Positions 55,970-64,000 of a DNA stretch of 64,000 nt are shown here, in pieces. A program made the translations under genes and the position numbers. Below the pieces are notes generated by a model that searched no databases, had not been told where the DNA came from, and was given only the letters and a program-made list of their open reading frames with translations. How positions within the stretch are numbered: position 1 is the stretch's first letter; each line of letters starts with the position of its first letter. Origin of the DNA: Mytilisepta virgata (taxonomy: Eukaryota; Mollusca; Bivalvia; Mytilida; Mytilidae); assembly GCA_028015205.1 (NCBI GenBank), contig CM051511.1, positions 37,535,204-37,599,203 of the forward strand, given 5' to 3'.

Positions 55970-58900
55970 TAGCAGTAACATTGAGTCTTTTATCTTTTAC
56001 CTTTTATCGTTTTTAGTATTTACCTGTAGCCCATTTGATGGCTCGCTTGCCCTTGTATTACATAAACACACACAGAATCAATTTCAAAATATAAATGCAT
56101 GATTACTGAAAAGAAAACCAATTGATATTTCCGAATAGCAATATTTATATTATAACCACCACCCTTGCCCTCGGGCGACTCCATCTTAAATTATTATGCC
56201 GTCTATAATATGAAAATCGGACAAGGGAGAAACAACAGAAAATGACACGTTACGCATCTTTAGGAACATTGTCGCGTGACAATGGTAGTGCAAAATGATA
56301 TGTTCGTATCAATACTATTTGCTGCTGACCACCAGCAATTCTTTGAATCACGTTCCTTGTTATGACATCTAATTTAATTATCCAAACTTGTTATTAACGA
56401 ACAAGAAAATTCATATGAAACAAAATCAAATTTCCATGTACGATTTCATCAATATTGGTCTTCTACAAATAGCCATTTTATGACAGCTTTCACCCTGATG
56501 GTGGTCAGAATTAATGATAAAATAATGAATATCAAGGATCAACACTGGAAGACATTTAAATCCAGTCAAATAAATTACAATTTTTATTACATTTTTGAAG
56601 AAGTACACAGACTCATTAATGCAAAATTAAACATTCAATTTTGACACTTTTCTTTTATTAAACCGTTACTGTCTTAAGGATATTCCCTATATCTTGCTTA
56701 TTGCCAATTTTAATTATGAGGCCATTTTTACTCTTTCCGCAGTTGTGCTAATTTTTCTTCTTCTTATCTCTATACCACTTCTTGTTATGCCTATAATTGT
56801 GTAAATTTTAAAAGCAAGATTGCATTGTAATTCTAGTCCATTTTTTCAGGTTCGTTTTCTTTTGAGAAAGGTAAAGGAGTAGGGCCATTTCCCCTTGGCT
56901 TTGTTCAGAAAATCGTGTAATGACTTTCAAATTCTATCAGAACATATGTGTTCTCTTAAGATTTGTTAATAAAAGCTATCAAATATGTAACTTAAGGCAT
57001 TTTTTTCAAACACGAAGGATATTCAGAACCAATTTTCTGTGGTTAGTATGTACATCTATCCCTTTTCCCGTGACAGTAAAGTGGTTGTGGTCCTTCGTGA
57101 CAATATTCCAATAAATGGCAAAAAGATCTTTGATAATTGCCCCAAAAGGTTTCTATTATGGACTTAGTGAGTTAAAAACTCGAATTTATTGCTGACTAAG
57201 CATTGAATTACGGCTTCATAAAGAATATGGTGTCTGAAAAATGGTTACGGTAAGGGCGCGTATGATAGTATTAGTAACGAGAATATCATATATTGTGAAA
57301 ATATATAACTCGTGAAATGTAAAATTAAATTTTCCACTCACTGACAATGTTCCAATTAACAGCTACTAGTAATATTTTTTTCGTTGCGATGTGATTTGAT
57401 TATGCTTAAATTGGATAAGTCCTTTTAAACATGATTTTTCTCCAAAATAATTTACTTTGTTTGTAAACGCAATGCTGAAAGTTTCCAAAGAATTTCAGCT
57501 TTTTCACTTCTAGCAGAGTTGTGTATCTCTTCATGAGGATCTGATGAGACCTTATGGATGACGCACTTTGTAGTCAATTAAATATTTCATCTCTTTAAAT
57601 AATGCTGTTAAGTTGCCACTTCTGTTACGATGGTAATATATTATACTTGGTTCTCCAGCCTTATAAGTTAAAATAAGCGGAAATGAAACGTAGTCATGCA
57701 GACGGAGAATTTACAAATGATAATTTGTCACTAATACAAGAAATAATTTTATCAACAATACAATGCTCTAGATGTCAAGCAGAGTGCAAGTTAGAAATCG
57801 AGACTGGGTTAAAAAGCTAAATGAAAAGAAATAAATCCAAACCAGACGTACAATTCTGAGATAAAAATTATTAAATATAAACAAAAACACAGAAACATGA
57901 AATTGTAATGAAAAAAAAGTACCGCGCTTGACCATGTTCTCCGAGACTAAATGAGCATTTCTGCCCCGAATATATACGACAATATCGGCATAAGAATACC
58001 GAACCATCAAAACAGCGGGAAAAGTCTGTAAATTCGAAATACAAGGAAAAGACAAAGTCATGAGAATGGAACACAACAAACAAACGCCACAACTAAAAGA
58101 ATGAAAAAGCAAATCATAAAGTACAAATGAATAACGAAAATATAAATAGACAGCACAGAAACTAAAGCACTAGCAACGTGAACTCCCACTTAAAACCGAA
58201 GTGACATCAGAAGCTCCGGGAGGGTAAGAAAGACTGGACATAACCCTGTTTTAGAAGTTTATTTCACAGCAATCTCGCCCTGACGAGACACGTCGTGCTG
58301 CTAAACACGCATGCCAGTACTCAAAGCTATAAAGAGTTTCATAAGGTGTCCAATTAAAATTTCAGCCTGTTCTATAATATCTTAAGTATATTGTTCAGGC
58401 TTTTGTTTTCAACCCTATGCTACTGAAATTATTAGTCGAAATATGCTCATTACAGGGTGTATAAAAAAAAATATGCTTTTACCAGCAATAATTATTTCCC
58501 TCAAACTTCGTGACTTTCTTGCACATACTCTCGAATGTTGGATACTTTTTTAAATGTAGAGGACATACATAGGCGATGCTTTTACATCTAATATTGGAAA
58601 ATAACTACTGGATAGTTTCTTTCTGAAAAAGGGCATATGACTTATGAACTAATCAAGAATAACGACACTTTAAGAAAAAGATGAACAAAACACATAAGAC
58701 ATTTCGTAAAGTCTGGATATTTAGACTTCGAACAGACAGCCAACATGTACTGGTGGGTTTTTAACGCTTTTTCTTTGGTATTTAACGTTAAACCTATGTA
58801 CACTCTGGTATATGGAGTACGATTTCCAAGAAATCATCAAGTATACTATTTTATTTTTTAACACTTCTATCCCAAAGCTTTGCTCTATCTACAGTAAATT

Positions 58901-61300
58901 TCAAAGGATTTTACATTAAATATTGATACATTTTGTAATTCTTAAAAATCGTAAATTTGCTCGTAAATAGCTCTTTGCAAGATTTCAATACATTTGATGT
59001 TTTTTCATCGGATTCCATAGCTAAACAATATATGTAAACCTACTTCAAATTTTTGAATGATGATTTATACCTCTTATGATTAATATGTGACAATACCATA
59101 ATTTGTTATAAAGAAAAATAATCAAAGGATTTTCTATACTGTAATTAGATTATGTACAGATCTTCTATAGATGACTGAACTTATCTCTGATTTAAAAAAA
59201 GTTTTGATTGAATAAGCAATACATCAAGGGAAAATTGTTAAACGGATTCCGATGCCAACGTTTAAGTCATAAGTCGGTATATGTCATATATAGAGATATA
59301 TAATTAATTAATTTATTGGAATTTAAGGTATCCGGAAAGAGATAGATCACGAACGTAAATTCTATTTCTTTTTGATGGAAAATGCATTCAACCAAAAGTT
59401 TAAAATACGAATTGTGTTGATTTTTCTTTCCCAAAATAAAACCCATTTCGTTGTTTGTACATGTATGCAGCCTCTGTGAAAATGCGTTAGAAATACTACG
59501 TTTCCGAAGTTTGCCGATAATTATACCGAAGTCATTGCCATCATGTTGTATGTGACATCCGGGACATTTGCAGTAACCACGTTTCAGTTAATGTCGTAAT
59601 ATCTTAAGGTTTAATTGATAAATAATTCACGGTGGCTTCAAAATATCCGCGATAGCAAGTGGTAAAATATCGACATTAAGGGCCTGTTGAAGGTCGATGT
59701 ACCAAACGCTGAACAAAAATTATATAAAGATCGAGATGTGTTACCCCCAGTGCGTCGAAACAAGCAGTACTAAACTAAGTACTTGCCATTTGTTGATCTA
59801 GAGCGTTTGTTTTCCGTTTTGAAAAGACAAGAGGTCAATAAAACATAATATTAATCTACTTGTAATTTTTTTTCTTTTAAAAACTGTCAATCTTTCACAT
59901 TTACACCTTGGTCTTTTCGTATCTTCCTTCAACTCATAGGTTTAATGAATTCTTCGAGTGTAGAAGAGAAGAACGTATTCAGATAGTAAATGTAAAGAAA
60001 AACTACCGACGACACTAATTCCACATGGTAAATCTAGCATTCCTGGTCAATCATTTAGTCATAATTTAATAAATCTCGTGCCATTATTGGTGTCTGCGAC
60101 ATGTCAATACAATCTCTTCCATTTCCAGTTATTTTACCGCGGTTTTAATAACTTCCCTCGAGAGCTTGTAATTTCATGTTATATAGAATGGAAATTTGGA
60201 CACATGTACAAATATGCAATCAGCGGGAACAAAATAATAACAAAATTAAATCTAGTCTAGTAATGAACACTTTAACGTACATTGTAAATCTAATCAATGC
60301 AGGGACACTTTATTGTGCACTGTCCAGTGACAATACATAATCGCTTGATTAAAATGGTTGTTCATCAGTGGGGCAACTGACAGTGCCATGTGCAAGGAAA
60401 TAACATATTAATAGAATGTCGTACAAACAAAGTGACACTAAACAATTTCGCAGTCACGACGGATAGTGGCCATCATAATTTAAATGAGTTTTATATAACG
60501 TGTTTTGAATTAACAGATGCAACAGGCATGACATTTAACGTTCATTATAATCTCCCAGAGTTAAAATTGGTCACTCTTAATAACAGTAAATAATAATAAA
60601 TAAGTTTTTATAGGTTCAGGCATCAAACATGAAATTAAAAGTTAAAAAATTAACCAATTTAATCAAGATTACCCAAATATTTTTAGTTTTTTCTTTATGA
60701 TAAAAAATATAAATCACCGAGCAGCCTGGTTATAAAATGAAATGAAATTTAATATATTGAGCGATAACTGAGCATGGATATTAAACAGTCTTTGTTTAAA
60801 TGCACGCGATTGACCAATATTTATTCACTGGATTATATATCACACCGTACGACTGACTCGTGTCATTGCAGTAAAAAACCGTCGGACTTGGTCACAAACC
60901 ATCGTTGTACCAAATATGGTAAATATCAACATCGTGTATATTTCATGTCTATCAAATGTTCTTCAATGAACTATACCTTTCAATTACTTCAAAAGATTAG
61001 TAGTTTTGAATACTAATGCTTGGATAGTTGCAAAAAAGCAAACATGTAAAAAAAAAATGTCATGATACATCACCTACCTCACAAATTTCAGATGGTATAT
61101 GATGTTTCATAACAATTTTTGAAATTTTGTTATTTTTCACCAGTAAAAGCGGTGAACATCAAAACAATTTATTGCGTGTTTGTTGATAAAAATTTTACTT
61201 CTGGAAGGATAATTTTTTTTAAGAAAGTTTAATACACACGAGATATACACATTACTAGTTTTTATCATATTTGGCTAAACGTTGGTTTGTGACCATGTCT
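55970..61300. other. AT-rich noncoding stretch
   Basis: No supported gene. Notable only for the 29-bp repeat at 59619-59647. The antisense 114- and 73-codon ORFs at 57768-58112 overlap each other and are Phe/Ser/Leu-rich noise. Confidence 0.5.
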
Positions 61301-62141
61301 GATGGTTTTTTTATGGTATCATAATAATTCGGTCGCCTTCCTTTCTTATTTTAGATACGTCATTGTTGAAGAAGCCTGGTTGAAAATGCTTAATTTCCAC
61401 TTAAAAGGCGATGATTTGGTAGGTTCAAACTATCCCAATCATTTTCGGTCCTATCATGCAAGATTTGATTGGCTGGTGAATTTTTTTGAGGCAGAAAAAA
61501 ACTGGCTGATTCCTGTAAAATATATGACGTATTTTGCGTGGATTTTCCTACTTAAACTATGGTGGGTGTTGTTTGCTAGGCAAGACTTTTCTGAACATTT
61601 GTTGTTTTTACTAAACTGTATCACTACTTATGCTTTAGGTTTCGTAATATTCTTTGATTCTACATAATATACTCTTTTAATTAGGAATTTTGACAGGTTG
61701 TACCAGGTTTTACCTTTTTATCGGCAGGTTCGAGGTTCTTTTGTGTAATGCCGCAAGTCAGTATTCTAAATAAACACGAGTTAATCAATCGAAGATATTG
61801 TTAAATTTAATGAAATCCTGCAAATTCTAATTTAATTTAATTTGGAATCCATACAAAAATACAATGAAACAACATACTAAAATGCATTCGATATTTGTTA
61901 TAGTACACAACGCAGTCTTGGTTACATTTTGGAAACAAGACAAGTTTACACATATATAAATTACGTAAGTTAATCATTAAAAAACGCAGAATCCTACATC
62001 ATCGATCACTTAAACATACTCTGAATTACCTACATCAAACACACGAGTACTCAATAAAATGTGTTCTCAGCTGTAGTTCAACGCTGTAAATTTTTGTTTT
62101 ACTTCAAAGCTTACTAAACAGCATTTTCAAACACATTATTT

Positions 62142-62505
62142 ACCGCCTCGATGGACTCGTGGTACCGTGCTCGCCTCGAGTGCGGAAGGTCGCGGTTTTC
62201 GATCCCCGGGCGGGTCAAACTAAAGACATTAAAATTGGTATTTGCTGCTTCTCCGCCAAGCACGTGGCATCTATAGGACTAGGAGCAAAGGACTAGTCGG
62301 CTCGGAGTCCGTATAATGTGTCCGGGTGGGGTGATATGTCTTCCTATGGACAGTTACCTCGTGAGGTAAAAAAATCCGGCTCAGCGTGTCGGTCTTGTAA
62401 AAAGCAGGGATCATATTCATATCGTATCAACATCTTCTCGTCCTCATATGCTCCTAATGGTTGCCACTGGACGTTAAACAATAATTCATCCATCCATCAT
62501 CAAAA
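62142..62505 (+). mobile_element. tRNA-derived SINE, full-length copy
   Basis: The 5' tRNA-like head has an A box TGGACTCGTGG (62152-62162) and a B box GGTTTTCGATCCCC (62194-62207). The body follows (TTTGCTGCTTCTCCGCCAAG, ACGTGGCATC, CTCGTGAGGTAAAA), then GCCACTGGACGTTAAACAA and a tail of ATCC/ATCA units. The antisense copy at 31621-31852 shares head, body and tail. It should be polymerase III-transcribable as far as the boxes go. The 84-codon ORF across it is an artefact. Confidence 0.85.
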
Positions 62506-64000
62506 CACATTAATGGATACTACAAAGCTTTTTTTTCATTTTTTAAAAGTTTTTAATAATATTTTCAAATGAATATTTTTTTCTCCCCCCCCCCCCCAAA
62601 AAAAAGGCAGGTTCAATAAGTAATGGATGATCATGTGCGTTCAAAAATTAGATTTTTTTTTAAATCCTGGATTCTGATTGGTTGTTTGCCAGTGTATTTC
62701 TTATTTTGCACGCTACCGGGATATATGTAAAAACGTATATGCTCTTTTTACCCTGCATACATTTTCGGAACGTATCGGGTGTGATCTCACTTCGTTGTTC
62801 CGAAACTTTTATGGATTTTTTTTTCATGTATCGGTATATAAATACGCAGGTAGCTAAAGTGAAGAGATATCTACACGAATGCGTATGAATTTTAGGAAAT
62901 TATCAAACATGTATCTCTTCTTTTTCGACAGGTCGATATATTCCTTATGCATGCTATTTTTCCAAGAGATGCGAAGCCAGTTCGGGAATTATCATGACTT
63001 TAGGTAAATCGGCCAATACACACGTGTAACCGGAAATTATACAGAATTGAAAATAAATCGGTGTGATTTATCTCGGCTTCTTTTAATTTGTTTGTTTATC
63101 GCTTCCTGTTTCAACAGCTATGATAAGATATCTATGAAAAAGCTGTAAAAAGTGTTTATTTGAAAGTCTATCATTGTTTATTACGTGATAATTTTTATGT
63201 AATTATATAGGCAGATATAAAATGCTATAAATAAGACCGTTTCTATTGAACATGCAGAGAAAAGTTTTAAACTACAAAAAACCCATTATACTCACATTTT
63301 AACAACGTTTAACAATTAACTTTATACATATTTTAACTATTATTGCTCTCCCCTGCATTAAACCTAAAGTAGATATATGTGGTGACTTTGTCAGTTTGAT
63401 ATCATCGTAGATGTAGTCGTGATTAAAATACAAAAAAATCGCCTTTCCAAAGTCTTCTCTTATCTTTTTGAAGTACGGTTTTTTATCGGATATTTTGTGG
63501 TACTGAATTTCTTAAAAACGTGTTTTTTTTTTACATTTACTGTAGATACCAAAATCGTAGCTGCCAAACAGAATGCACATGCACCTTACAGCAACTTAAA
63601 TCTGCTCTTATCGGATTCTGTTTTTGGGTTAATTTCATGAATTGTCACTTTCTCTAAGTCACTATTGTAAGGAAGAGTTGTGCGCCCTTTTCCCATTCTT
63701 ATTTTTATCGAATTTAATTTTTGACTATGTTATAGATGTGTAAAAGAGTACGCTCGTATTTTTCGATATTTCAAACTCTTTTCTCTCAAAATAATTTGGT
63801 CCTAAGGTTAGACTCTGCACTGTTTTTACTCTTGATATCTGGAACTTACTGTTATCCCAAATCATTTTGATGGCCCTTTCAACATTAAGAAAAACGACAG
63901 TATTCCGATCATTTGACATGAAAAGAATATCACACACTCATTGTGCCAAACTGTACATTAAGATTACATACCGGTTTTCTAATTATTCACTAGACACCTT
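62506..64000. other. AT-rich noncoding stretch to the window end
   Basis: Contains a poly-C run with poly-A at 62585-62606. Short ORFs only; none has a domain I recognise. Confidence 0.5.

Noticed and set aside
57547..57580. CTGATGAGACC...GGATGACG as a hammerhead candidate
   Set aside because: The GAAA box is missing.
61302..61667. 121-codon plus-strand ORF with Trp-rich sequence and a good splice-acceptor-like CTTTCTTATTTTAG at 61340-61353
   Set aside because: No domain or family I recognise, no partner exons and no poly(A) signal that stands out. It could be a lineage-specific exon but is not supported from sequence alone; transcript data would decide.
1..64000. CRISPR arrays, operons, ribosome-binding sites, rRNA
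   Set aside because: No regularly spaced identical repeats, no clustered same-strand genes and no rRNA-like sequence. Repeats, SINEs, LINE tails and LTR structure all indicate animal nuclear DNA.

Overview
This window is AT-rich, gene-poor animal DNA from what looks like a bivalve mollusc, most probably a mytilid mussel. The organism call rests on recalled repeat families of mussel genomes: repeats built around a CTGATGA...GACGAAA core, GAACAGGGT-type tandem elements and CCTGC-rich inverted-repeat elements. It is an inference, not a database result. I can defend only one host protein gene and one intact mobile-element gene in 64 kb. The rest is intergenic DNA packed with transposon relics.

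Layout. 1-6.2 kb: AT-rich noncoding DNA with an (AT)n microsatellite. 6.2-7.6 kb: a single-exon, secreted, chitin-deacetylase-like gene on the plus strand, with a TATA-like box and a poly(A) signal. 7.8-20.9 kb: degenerate hammerhead-ribozyme repeats (retrozyme-like) on both strands, miniature inverted-repeat elements and microsatellites. 21.3-27.5 kb: a LINE tail interrupted by a full-length 6,020-bp Ty3/gypsy-group LTR retrotransposon. 28.1-44.4 kb: LINE 3' ends, a second retrozyme-like dimer, two tRNA-derived SINEs, foldback elements and a nested insertion with an 8-bp target duplication. 44.4-64 kb: mostly featureless, with a few inverted-repeat elements, one antisense retrozyme relic and a second copy of one SINE.

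The LTR element has identical 609-bp LTRs by eye, a primer-binding site for tRNA-Pro, a polypurine tract and one uninterrupted 1,543-codon gag-pol ORF. Its domain order is gag, protease, integrase, reverse transcriptase, RNase H, with integrase ahead of RT. That order and a SCAN-like stretch in gag mark it as Gmr1-like. It looks young.

The most interesting RNA-level signal is a set of hammerhead-like motifs, some arranged as dimers that bracket a 347-402-nt unit. This is the layout expected of metazoan retrozymes or Penelope-related ribozymes. A separate hammerhead-like motif with different stems lies near 12.95 kb. No tRNA, rRNA, CRISPR or operon-like structure was found, as expected for this kind of DNA.
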